A stretch of DNA of 64,000 nt. Source: a bacterium. Its GTDB lineage: Bacteria; Fidelibacterota; Marinisomatia; Marinisomatales; UBA1611. This document shows, one piece after another, positions 9,013-16,605 of this stretch. The translations under genes were made by a program, and so were the position numbers. The stretch covers positions 1-64,000 of the forward strand of contig SGYO01000007.1 of the NCBI GenBank assembly GCA_004321745.1, in the 5' to 3' direction. Positions within the stretch are counted from its first letter, which is position 1, and every line of letters starts with the position of its first letter. The notes under the pieces were generated by a model. It was not told where the DNA came from and ran no database searches. It saw only the letters and a program-made list of their open reading frames with translations.

Positions 9013-9524
9013 ACCATTCTAGAAATTGATTCTTCTGAATTGTACTCCAAGACATCATCTAAGTGAATCCACTTTACATCATGAGACTCTTCACTAATAA
9101 TAATGTTTTGTTCATTCGGATCTGCCTCTAACAGAAATCGAACATCATAATGTAAATGCTCTGGCTCCTCATTCATTGGTTCAATCTTATGAATATCTAG
9201 ATCAAAAATTTCCTCACTTAAAATAGAAAAATTGTTAAAGCCAGATTCCTCTTTTGCTTCTTTAATTGCTACTGATTTTAGATCTTTTTTACCGTCTGCA
9301 TGACCGCCTAGTTGAAGCCACATATTGAGTTTTTTATGATGTGTCATTAAAATTTTATTTTTATCTGGGCTCATTACCCAAGCAGAACCTGTAAAATGAC
9401 CTGGAAGATTATCTTTTTCAAAGCAACCATCATGATTTTCGAAAAAGTTTAACATTTTTATGGCATTTACTTCATAAGGGTTTTTTTGAATATATGTTTT
9501 TAACAGTTGTTTTAAGTTTTTCAT
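8988..9524 (-). CDS. NUDIX hydrolase
   Basis: The NUDIX box 'GGHADGKKDLKSVAIKEAKE' followed by 'ESG' identifies a nucleoside-diphosphate-X pyrophosphohydrolase, with the 'EAKEE' helix supplying metal ligands. The substrate is unknown. The track begins at 9566, but the ATG at 9524 ('MKNLKQLL') is preferred: it lies 7 bases after the stop of the upstream TSUP gene, whereas the longer version would overlap it by 35 bases. That gives 178 residues. It is likely cotranscribed with the TSUP permease and ends in a shared terminator. Confidence 0.85.
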   Translation of the reverse strand: MKNLKQLLKTYIQKNPYEVNAIKMLNFFENHDGCFEKDNLPGHFTGSAWVMSPDKNKILMTHHKKLNMWLQLGGHADGKKDLKSVAIKEAKEESGFNNFSILSEEIFDLDIHKIEPMNEEPEHLHYDVRFLLEADPNEQNIIISEESHDVKWIHLDDVLEYNSEESISRMVKKTKTLS

Positions 9525-9531
9525 AGCAGTG

Positions 9532-10299
9532 TTAAATAAATGTCTTATCGAAAAGAGTAGCATCAAATATTAGTTTTATTGCTATTATGGTCAAAGATAT
9601 CTTAAATATCATTTTAAATGTCCTTTCAGGTATATAGCCAAGTAGTTTTTTGCCAAGGTGAGTTCCTACATAAACTGAAAGCATAAGTGGGATTAATAGT
9701 ATTGCATGATCAAAGTAATTCAAATCAAAGAAATAAATAAACAATGGAATTTTCCCCAAATGCGTAATTATTTGGCATGCCGCTTTATTTGCTATAATAT
9801 TTTCTTTTGTTAGCTTATCGTTCAAGAAAAATGGAGCAATTAAGGGACCTACAGCTCCTATAAATATAGATGTCAAGCCTCCTATAATGCCAACGGAGAA
9901 AAAATTAAATAGTTTTGCTGACTGTTTTTTTCTTAGATATAGAAACCATAAAATATATATACCTATCAATGGTTTAAGGTAATCGAAACTAATTTCATTA
10001 GCTGTTTTCACATCAAATGATTGAATTAGAACAAAAACGATCATCCCAGAAAGTGATAATCCTATTAGAGACCCATAAAAGTAGTTAGATATTATATTTT
10101 TTTTAATTGCACCTTTGAAAACAAATGCTCTGGTTCCATTGCCTATTAACTGGATCATGCCATGTAGAGCAATGACAAGATAACCTTGCGGCATAAGAAT
10201 TGCCATCAAGCCGAGAAGTACAATACCCCCGCCCATGCCAATCATTGCTGAGAGTGTAGAAGTAAAAAGTGCAGCGGTTATAAGAATGAAGTTTTCCAT
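9532..10299 (-). CDS. TSUP family permease (TauE/SafE type)
   Basis: A 255-residue membrane protein with about eight hydrophobic helices and two similar halves. The first half begins 'LFTSTLSAMIGMGGGIVLL' and the second 'SVGIIGGLTSIFIGAVGPLIAPFF', the paired glycine-rich openings of the TauE/SafE fold. Family members export or take up sulfonates, sulfite, sulfoacetate or other small anions. No sulfur-metabolism gene is nearby to narrow the substrate. Likely an operon with the following NUDIX gene. Confidence 0.85.
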   Translation of the reverse strand: MENFILITAALFTSTLSAMIGMGGGIVLLGLMAILMPQGYLVIALHGMIQLIGNGTRAFVFKGAIKKNIISNYFYGSLIGLSLSGMIVFVLIQSFDVKTANEISFDYLKPLIGIYILWFLYLRKKQSAKLFNFFSVGIIGGLTSIFIGAVGPLIAPFFLNDKLTKENIIANKAACQIITHLGKIPLFIYFFDLNYFDHAILLIPLMLSVYVGTHLGKKLLGYIPERTFKMIFKISLTIIAIKLIFDATLFDKTFI

Positions 10300-10335
10300 A
10301 ATAATTTATAGAAAAGTTGAATATTTAGAGTTCAA

Positions 10336-10602
10336 TTAGTAAACAAATATTCGTAGTGCAAATGATTCAGCCATATTTAATGCAAGAAGTAGTATAAAAG
10401 GAGATATATCAATACCCATAGATGAAACGGGGATTAAATCTCTTAAAGGTTTCAAAAGTGGTTCTGTTACAGTGTAAACTGTTTTGGTTATTTCATTGTA
10501 AGGATTATGAGGAATCCAGCTCAAAATAACTCTAGCCCATACAAAAAGGTCAAGGATTGCGAACATTCCTTTTACTACTTTAAGAGCAAATAAGGTATCC
10601 AT
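10336..10602 (-). CDS. YggT family membrane protein
   Basis: 88 residues with two hydrophobic segments around the YggT core 'FVWARVILSWIPHNPYNEI' and 'TVTEPLLKPLRDLIP'. YggT proteins are small inner-membrane proteins, in several phyla encoded near division or osmotic-stress genes. Their molecular function is not established. It precedes the TSUP gene on the same strand with a 36-base gap. Confidence 0.85.
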   Translation of the reverse strand: MDTLFALKVVKGMFAILDLFVWARVILSWIPHNPYNEITKTVYTVTEPLLKPLRDLIPVSSMGIDISPFILLLALNMAESFALRIFVY

Positions 10603-10646
10603 GAATAAGTTAGTTGGGTGTAAAAAATGTTAAAGAATTATTTTTA

Positions 10647-11456
10647 CTAGTTTTCACCTAAACTAGGTTTTAACATAGTTGGAAAATTGAGTCGAATATC
10701 ATCGCTACCGACACCATCAAACGGATCTTCGAGATCTTCTTGAATATTATCAAGAATAGTTAGCACTAGACTGTAAATGATAGCTAATACAAGACCAAAC
10801 TCTAATCCTTTTTCAATGGCAACATGAGCAAAAAAAGGCCCAAATATTATAGGGAATATATTTAGAAAAACCTTTGTGTAAGCCCTCAATGAATTTGGGG
10901 TCCTATAATTTTTGATATTTATGATATTTTCAAGTTCTACTGCCATTAACCTTAAATTTCTATGTCCCATCACATTTTCAGTATCTAGCACAAACGATCT
11001 GAGCTTTTCATTCGAAAGAGATATATCTCCTAATAGGTTTATTATTTTATCATACGTTTCTGATTTCGGTTTTTCTGAGTGTAGGTAATCATACATATTT
11101 TTAAAAAGATCAGCTAATATATTATCAATTCTATCTGTATGCTCTTTCAAATCTAGCTTCTCATTTTTTTTATTCTCTTTTTGCTCTTCGCTGACCCAAT
11201 GCATGTGAGCATAACGTATTGATAAAGCGCAACCCTTAAAACTAGCATAGTGCTCAAGCGCTTTCTCTCTTCTATTATACGCAGCATGAATAGAGAATAC
11301 AATAGGGAAGACTATTGCTATGCTTATAAGATCTGTAGGAACACTAAAATGAAAACCGAGCTCTGTACATATGTAAGTTGTTGTACAGGCTGCAATAATT
11401 ACAATTAATGATTTAATATTAATTACAGAAAAAAAATCTCTTAATACTTTAGACAT
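10647..11456 (-). CDS. Bestrophin-like membrane protein
   Basis: A 269-residue protein with hydrophobic segments near residues 15-60 and 205-240 and a charged helical middle. The C-terminal 'LDNIQEDLEDPFDGVGSDDIRLN' resembles the 'I-E-(D/N)-P-F-G...D' signature of bacterial bestrophin channels, and the four-helix layout fits. The N-terminal region is less typical. A pentameric anion or cation channel is plausible but unproven. It is divergent from the AI-2E-family permease, with an 11-bp inverted repeat between them. Confidence 0.55.
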   Translation of the reverse strand: MSKVLRDFFSVINIKSLIVIIAACTTTYICTELGFHFSVPTDLISIAIVFPIVFSIHAAYNRREKALEHYASFKGCALSIRYAHMHWVSEEQKENKKNEKLDLKEHTDRIDNILADLFKNMYDYLHSEKPKSETYDKIINLLGDISLSNEKLRSFVLDTENVMGHRNLRLMAVELENIINIKNYRTPNSLRAYTKVFLNIFPIIFGPFFAHVAIEKGLEFGLVLAIIYSLVLTILDNIQEDLEDPFDGVGSDDIRLNFPTMLKPSLGEN

Positions 11457-11488
11457 CCTATAAATTATTTTAAATTTTAAAGAATTCC

Positions 11489-11536
11489 AAAAAACATTCT
11501 TAAAGCTTCTAAATGATTAATTAGTGAATGTTTTTT
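11489..11536. promoter_or_regulatory. 11-bp inverted repeat in a divergent promoter region
   Basis: AAAAAACATTC (11489-11499) and GAATGTTTTTT (11526-11536) are perfect reverse complements separated by 26 bases. The element sits in the 105-base gap between the divergent bestrophin-like and AI-2E-family genes. The right arm ends in six T on the plus strand, so it could fold as a leader terminator before the permease or act as a two-site operator. Confidence 0.4.
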
Positions 11537-11561
11537 AAGTTTTCTTAATTTAATTTCATCT

Positions 11562-12614
11562 ATGTCCGAAGAATCGTACAACAGTCAAAGTCATGTACAG
11601 CAGGTAATATTTAATTTAGCAGCGTTTTTTGTTGTTGTTGCTGGATTGAAACTAGCAAGTGAAATTTTGATACCTTTTTTATTGGCCATTTTTATATCAG
11701 TCATATCGAACCCGCTTGTGACAAAGCTAAGAAATAAAGGGCTGCCTATTCTAGGAGCTATTTTAGTTGTTATTTTTGGTATCATTGCTATTGGAACTGC
11801 AATAGGTTCTTTATTAAGTACATCTTTTAGAGATTTTAGATTAAATATGCCAGAGTATAAGGAAATGGTAAATAATTCGGCTGCAAAGTTTTTTGAATTT
11901 TTCGAACAGTTGGGATTACAATTATCTGGTGCTGCATTTATAGAAAGATTTGATCCCGGTGCAGCTATGTCTTTTACAACATCAATACTTTCTGGATTCG
12001 GTGGCGCTTTAAGTGGTGGATTATTGATTCTACTTATGGTTGTTTTTATGCTTCTAGAGGCTACGATTTTTCGGTACAAAATAAGAAATATTTTTGGTAG
12101 TCACAGCGATGGAGCCAGTCAGGTTGATTCTTTTTCAGATACTGTGAATAGGTATATGCTTATTAAAACGGGCACAAGTTTAGCCACAGGCATAATTGCT
12201 ACTATCTGGTTATTGATTTTAGATGTTGATTATCCTTTTTTATGGGGATTTTTAACATTTTTATTTAATTATGTACCGACTGTTGGTTCAATCATTGCAG
12301 CAGTGCCTCCTGCCTTGTTAGCCCTTATTCAGTTTGGATTTTTAACCTCCTTTTTATCTGCTGCTGGCTATCTTGTGATAAATATTACTATTGGTAGTAT
12401 TTTAGAGCCCAGAATTCTTGGTCATGGGTTAGGCCTATCAACATTGGTCGTTTTTCTATCGTTATTATTTTGGGGCTGGGTTTTTGGTCCTGTTGGTATG
12501 GTCTTATCTGTACCTCTAACAATGACAATTAAAATTGCGCTCTCAAACTCAAAAAGTGCTAAATGGGTCAGCACTTTAATGGACGCTCCCATGACATTTA
12601 ATACTGAAAAATAA
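11562..12614 (+). CDS. AI-2E family transporter (PerM/YdiK type)
   Basis: 350 residues with about eight transmembrane helices. The family pattern is clear: an N-terminal 'IPFLLAIFISVISNPLVTKL' and the C-terminal helices 'FLWGFLTFLFNYVPTVGSI', 'GSILEPRILGHGLGLSTL' and 'WGWVFGPVGMVLSVPL'. Members have been linked to autoinducer-2 export, sodium/proton exchange or general efflux, so the substrate is open. The ATG at 11562 gives a short polar N-terminus before the first helix. It ends seven bases from the convergent symporter gene. Confidence 0.88.
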   Translation: MSEESYNSQSHVQQVIFNLAAFFVVVAGLKLASEILIPFLLAIFISVISNPLVTKLRNKGLPILGAILVVIFGIIAIGTAIGSLLSTSFRDFRLNMPEYKEMVNNSAAKFFEFFEQLGLQLSGAAFIERFDPGAAMSFTTSILSGFGGALSGGLLILLMVVFMLLEATIFRYKIRNIFGSHSDGASQVDSFSDTVNRYMLIKTGTSLATGIIATIWLLILDVDYPFLWGFLTFLFNYVPTVGSIIAAVPPALLALIQFGFLTSFLSAAGYLVINITIGSILEPRILGHGLGLSTLVVFLSLLFWGWVFGPVGMVLSVPLTMTIKIALSNSKSAKWVSTLMDAPMTFNTEK

Positions 12615-12621
12615 ATTTATC

Positions 12622-14085
12622 TTAATTAGAATACTTGCTAACAATAAATCCAGCAAGTATGGCAATTATAATCGATGGTAGAAGAACATCAAGTTTTTCA
12701 ATGTATGGGCCAACAAGCGCGATTTTAGGAATGATAAATTTAAATATAGGCACACATATAAATCCTGAAATCATAGAGTAAATTGCTCCTTTTTCAGTCA
12801 ACTTATCCCAAAAAATAGCTAAGATTATAACTGGGCAAAATGTAGCCGCTATTCCTGACCAACCAAAAATAACAAACCAAAATATTGTCCTGGTGGGTGA
12901 AATAAATGATACGCTAATCGCTACAATCAAAGAAATTATTGCAAGGGTTAAAGTAATCTGTTTTGATAGTTTAATTAAAAAGTCAGGATTTGCTTTTGGG
13001 TTTAGAATTTGTTGATAGAAATCTCTAGTTACAGCGCTCGATGCTACAACTAATAATGAGTCAACTGTAGACATTACAGCAGACAATACAGCAGCAATAT
13101 AAATTCCTACAATAATTGTTGGCATTATTTCAATCAGAAGAATATAAAGTACATTTTCGCCAGATATCCCCAATATAGATTCAGGGTTCTGGCCCTGGGT
13201 AGTAAACATTAATCTACCAATTATGCCAATTAATACAGCTGATGAACTTGTAAGTAGGGTATATAGTACAGCAACTAGTTTACCTTTTTTTATTTCCTCT
13301 GTATTTTTGATTGCAATGAATCTTACGTAAACCTGAGGCGATCCAAGGAAACCTATTCCTATAGATATCAATCCAATTACAGATAATAGGTTCATGATAT
13401 TAAACCCGCCATCTCCCCAAATATTTATAAGTCCAGGACTGATACTTTCTAAGCTATCAATTATATTAATATCTGCTGGAATTTTAAAATAAGCAATAAC
13501 TGGGAGTAAAAGGAGAGCAAAAAACATAAGTGACCCTTGAAAAAGATCTGACCATGCAACAGCAAGAAACCCTCCAGAAAATATATATGCAATAACAATA
13601 CCAAAACCAATTAATATACCATTGTAGTAATTATAGCCTAGAAAAGATTCAAATGTTTTTCCAGTTATGTCTATCTGAGCGCTTACATAAATGACTACAA
13701 AAACTGATAATGCTGTTGCACCAATTATTCTTATCGTATTGTTTTTTGAATTGAAATGACTGTGTAAAAAATCTGGAACTGTAATTGAATCATATTTATC
13801 TGTAAGGGTCTTGAATTTTTCAGCCATAAAATGCCATGATAAAAAAACACCTAGGACCTCACCTATCACAATCCAAAATGCACTTACTCCCATTACAGCC
13901 CCCATACCTGTAACGCCCAACAATAGCCAGCCAGATTCTCCAGTAGATCTTGCAGATAGAGCAGCAATCCAGTAATTAAGTTTTTTGCCGCCGACGTAGT
14001 AGTCGCTGATATCGTAGATTTTCCTAGATGCTAGAAAACCAACACCAATTAGAAATGAAAAATATAACGCTAAAATTATTTCCAT
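12622..14085 (-). CDS. putP: Sodium/proline-type symporter (SSS family)
   Basis: 487 residues with 12-13 hydrophobic helices. 'DYYVGGKKLNYWIAALSAR' followed by 'STGESGWLLLGVTGMG' closely follows the sodium-site region of PutP, and 'AAVLSAVMSTVDSLLVVASS' is the helix-8 signature of sodium:solute symporters. It should import proline or a similar substrate with sodium. No proline dehydrogenase lies in the window, so the proline assignment rests on sequence resemblance. The ATG is at 14085. It is divergent from the amidotransferase-like gene. Confidence 0.8.
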   Translation of the reverse strand: MEIILALYFSFLIGVGFLASRKIYDISDYYVGGKKLNYWIAALSARSTGESGWLLLGVTGMGAVMGVSAFWIVIGEVLGVFLSWHFMAEKFKTLTDKYDSITVPDFLHSHFNSKNNTIRIIGATALSVFVVIYVSAQIDITGKTFESFLGYNYYNGILIGFGIVIAYIFSGGFLAVAWSDLFQGSLMFFALLLLPVIAYFKIPADINIIDSLESISPGLINIWGDGGFNIMNLLSVIGLISIGIGFLGSPQVYVRFIAIKNTEEIKKGKLVAVLYTLLTSSSAVLIGIIGRLMFTTQGQNPESILGISGENVLYILLIEIMPTIIVGIYIAAVLSAVMSTVDSLLVVASSAVTRDFYQQILNPKANPDFLIKLSKQITLTLAIISLIVAISVSFISPTRTIFWFVIFGWSGIAATFCPVIILAIFWDKLTEKGAIYSMISGFICVPIFKFIIPKIALVGPYIEKLDVLLPSIIIAILAGFIVSKYSN

Positions 14086-14169
14086 TAATTATTTGGCAAC
14101 AAATGAGATAAAAAGAGTATTTTTGTAATCGAAATTCATATATTATCTGAACCAATATAAGAATTTTTT

Positions 14170-15423
14170 ATGTTATTTAATTTTGATATAATCAATTTAG
14201 TCAGAAATTTTATTATTAAATTGAAAAAATTATTAAAAAGTACCTTAACAGTAATTGTATTTACCTCTCTTTTTATGGCAGAATTAAGTGCCTGTAAAAT
14301 ATGGGCAACAATGTTAAAAAGTGGAAATTCATTTAGCTCCCTAGCTCAAGAGGAACAAGAGCTAATACAATTTCAGATGAGTGCATATTATGATCAAAGC
14401 CAGTATAATGCAAATGGTTGGTCTATCATTCAGTATGAGAAACAGTCTAATGTAATTGAAAATAATATTTATAGATCAGCATACCCTGCAGTTCAAGATT
14501 CAGCAAATTATTGGCAGATAATGAACTCAGTTTTAAATGACTCTTTGCACAACATAGCTGTTGCTCATTTGAGGGCAGCAACCTCAGGAGCTAGTTCAAT
14601 TCAAAATCCTCACCCATGGATTTTTGAAAGTGATAGCGTCTATTCATTCGTTCATAATGGAGGGGCCTCCAAAGATGTTCTCTATGATATAATTACTGAT
14701 TATGGAAACGATGAAAGTTGGTTAATTCAAAATCCTCCCCAAACTTACGGGAACGGTGATTGGCAAGATGAGGGGTGGAACTCAGTGGTCGATTCTGAGC
14801 TAATCATGTTATTAATAATGAAAGAGATTACTGCGTACGGTAGCGTTATTGAAGGTCTCCAGTCTGCTCTCAGTAAAATGTTAAGCACTGGCATTTATCC
14901 TTCTATGTTAAATTTTGTTTTTTCTGATTCTAAATCATTATTCGTCTATGGTGGTAATAGCGGATTAAAGATTATGGAATCAAATAGCTATTATTCAATT
15001 ATGAGTAGTCCGCCTTCAAATCAGCAGTTATATGCTTGGCAACCTATAAATTCGAATGAGCTTAACATAATCAAAGAAAATAGTATTACCAGATACCAAA
15101 CTTTTGCGAGCACTTCGATAGAACAACCAGATGTTATTCTACCTGAATCTGCTAAGTTACATTCTCCTTATCCAAACCCATTTAATGGAAAATTATCAAT
15201 ACCTTTTAATGTAAATATATCTCAGTTACCAAATATTTCAATTTATAACATAAAAGGTAACAGGGTATTTACTAAAAATTTATCTAGAAATGATATTAGT
15301 AGAGGGAAGATTTATTGGAATGTGAATGATAATGAAACACAGAACCCTTCCAGTGGTATTTATATTGTAAAATTACTTTCGAAAACTAATTCAGAGTCAT
15401 CAAAGATAATGTTTATAAAATAA
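14170..15423 (+). CDS. Exported class II glutamine amidotransferase-like protein with type IX sorting domain
   Basis: 417 residues. After a hydrophobic leader the sequence 'LSACKIWATM' matches the N-terminal nucleophile Cys of class II amidotransferases. It is followed by family motifs 'VAHLRAATSG', 'NPHPWIF' and 'SFVHNGG'. From about residue 330 a sorting domain begins 'PYPNPFNGKLSIPFN' and ends 'GIYIVKLLSKT...KIMFIK'. Cleavage before Cys42 would expose the nucleophile, but LSAC also matches a lipobox. A TTG at 14221 would give a cleaner signal peptide (MKKLLKSTLTVIV...). Hydrolysis of a glutamine-like amide outside the cell is inferred; no synthase domain is present. Confidence 0.65.
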   Translation: MLFNFDIINLVRNFIIKLKKLLKSTLTVIVFTSLFMAELSACKIWATMLKSGNSFSSLAQEEQELIQFQMSAYYDQSQYNANGWSIIQYEKQSNVIENNIYRSAYPAVQDSANYWQIMNSVLNDSLHNIAVAHLRAATSGASSIQNPHPWIFESDSVYSFVHNGGASKDVLYDIITDYGNDESWLIQNPPQTYGNGDWQDEGWNSVVDSELIMLLIMKEITAYGSVIEGLQSALSKMLSTGIYPSMLNFVFSDSKSLFVYGGNSGLKIMESNSYYSIMSSPPSNQQLYAWQPINSNELNIIKENSITRYQTFASTSIEQPDVILPESAKLHSPYPNPFNGKLSIPFNVNISQLPNISIYNIKGNRVFTKNLSRNDISRGKIYWNVNDNETQNPSSGIYIVKLLSKTNSESSKIMFIK

Positions 15424-15486
15424 AATTTTTTTTTGTAATATCGCCGGCACTGCTTGATTGTCATATAAAAAATAGGAGCTTTAATC

Positions 15487-16473
15487 TTGCCAAAAACAAA
15501 AAAAGAAAAAGTTGATCCAAAACAATTAGAAAAAGAATTAGAGGCTATCTCTAAAGAAGAGGGTGGTCTGGATGTTAAAGAAGATTCTAAAGATAAAGGT
15601 AAAGATAAAGGTAAAGATAAACCTAAATCGAAAAAATCCAGTAAAGTAGCTAGTGGTAGTATAAGTATGTACTTAGCTGAGATCGGCCAGTACAACCCGC
15701 TTCCTCCTGACAGAGAAGTAGAGCTAGCTATCAGAATCCAAAATAACGATGAAGCGGCAATGAAAGAACTTGTTGAAGCTAATTTGCGTTTTGTTGTTTC
15801 TGTAGCAAAGAAATATCAAGGTAATGGTTTATCATTAGCAGATATTATCAATGAAGGTAATTTAGGCTTAATTAAAGCAGCTAAACGTTTTGATCATACT
15901 CGCGGATTTAAATTTATATCATATGCTGTTTGGTGGATACGTCAATCTATACTCCAAGCATTAGCTGAACAGTCTAGATTAATCAGGCTCCCATTAAATC
16001 GTGTTGGTACTATAACAAAAATTACTAGGGCAGCAGAAAAGCTGGAAGCTGAGGTAGAAAGGCAACCTAAAGGTGATGAGATAGGTAACCAGCTAGAGAT
16101 GAGTGGAGATGAGGTTTTGATGGCGATGCAATACTCAAGAAGACACAGCTCTCTTCATTCCCCATTCCAAGATGGTGAAAATAGCAGTCTGCTGGATATC
16201 ATTGAGGACGACCAAGCTGAAGAACCAGAAGCAAACATTATGAGAGAGTCTATGTCCGAAGAGGTCACTGGTGCATTAGAAACTCTATCAGGCAGAGAAC
16301 GTTCTGTTTTAGAAATGTATTTTGGTATCAATCGTGATAGTGCAATGACTCTGAATGAAATTGGTGAAGAATTTGATCTTACTAGAGAGAGGGTAAGACA
16401 GATCAAAGAAAAGGCCATTCAAAGGTTAAGACACAGATCGAGAAGTAAAAGTCTCAGAAGATACCTAGGATAA
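15487..16473 (+). CDS. rpoD: Primary-type sigma-70 factor
   Basis: 328 residues. Region 1.2 begins 'SISMYLAEIGQYNPLPPDRE', regions 2.1-2.4 include 'ANLRFVVSVAKKYQGNGL' and 'FKFISYAVWWIRQSILQAL', and region 4.2 is 'TLNEIGEEFDLTRERVRQIK'. Region 1.1 is absent, as in Bacteroidetes SigA. In its place is a 60-residue Lys/Asp/Glu tail containing three copies of a 12-base repeat. The start is TTG at 15487 with AGGAG at 15474-15478; the next ATG would cut region 1.2. A strong terminator follows, so it is probably monocistronic. It could be the housekeeping sigma factor or a close paralogue. Confidence 0.9.
   Translation: MPKTKKEKVDPKQLEKELEAISKEEGGLDVKEDSKDKGKDKGKDKPKSKKSSKVASGSISMYLAEIGQYNPLPPDREVELAIRIQNNDEAAMKELVEANLRFVVSVAKKYQGNGLSLADIINEGNLGLIKAAKRFDHTRGFKFISYAVWWIRQSILQALAEQSRLIRLPLNRVGTITKITRAAEKLEAEVERQPKGDEIGNQLEMSGDEVLMAMQYSRRHSSLHSPFQDGENSSLLDIIEDDQAEEPEANIMRESMSEEVTGALETLSGRERSVLEMYFGINRDSAMTLNEIGEEFDLTRERVRQIKEKAIQRLRHRSRSKSLRRYLG
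15589..15624 (+). repeat. 12-bp tandem repeat in the sigma factor N-terminal tail
   Basis: AAAGATAAAGGT occurs at 15589 and 15601, with a variant AAAGATAAACCT at 15613, encoding KDKGKDKGKDKP. An in-frame repeat like this can change copy number without disturbing the reading frame. It lies in the disordered tail ahead of region 1.2. Confidence 0.75.
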
Positions 16474-16478
16474 ATAAT

Positions 16479-16506
16479 AAAAAAAGGAGTTTAGGCTCCT
16501 TTTTTT
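16479..16506 (+). terminator. Rho-independent terminator after the sigma factor gene
   Basis: AAAAAAAGGAG (16479-16489) pairs with CTCCTTTTTTT (16496-16506) around a six-base loop, giving an 11-bp stem with a T-run beginning five bases after the stop codon. Confidence 0.9.
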
Positions 16507-16605
16507 ATTTTCGTAGCATTTATAGATCGTCATTCTTTATTATTATTAGTGATAATAATAAGAAATCAGTTATAAAGATTAGTAGATAATACCAAAGAGG
16601 ATCGA

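Noticed and set aside
9525-9566. Longer NUDIX start at 9566
   Set aside because: It would overlap the upstream TSUP gene by 35 bases; ATG 9524 lies seven bases after that stop.
11591-12079. 162-residue minus-strand ORF
   Set aside because: Shadow of the AI-2E-family gene; low-complexity Ile/Asn/Lys content and no family pattern.
16537-16561. TTATTATTAT-N5-ATAATAATAA inverted repeat before the M1 gene
   Set aside because: Simple AT trinucleotide repeat that pairs by composition; no T-run or conserved operator form, so not claimed as a site.
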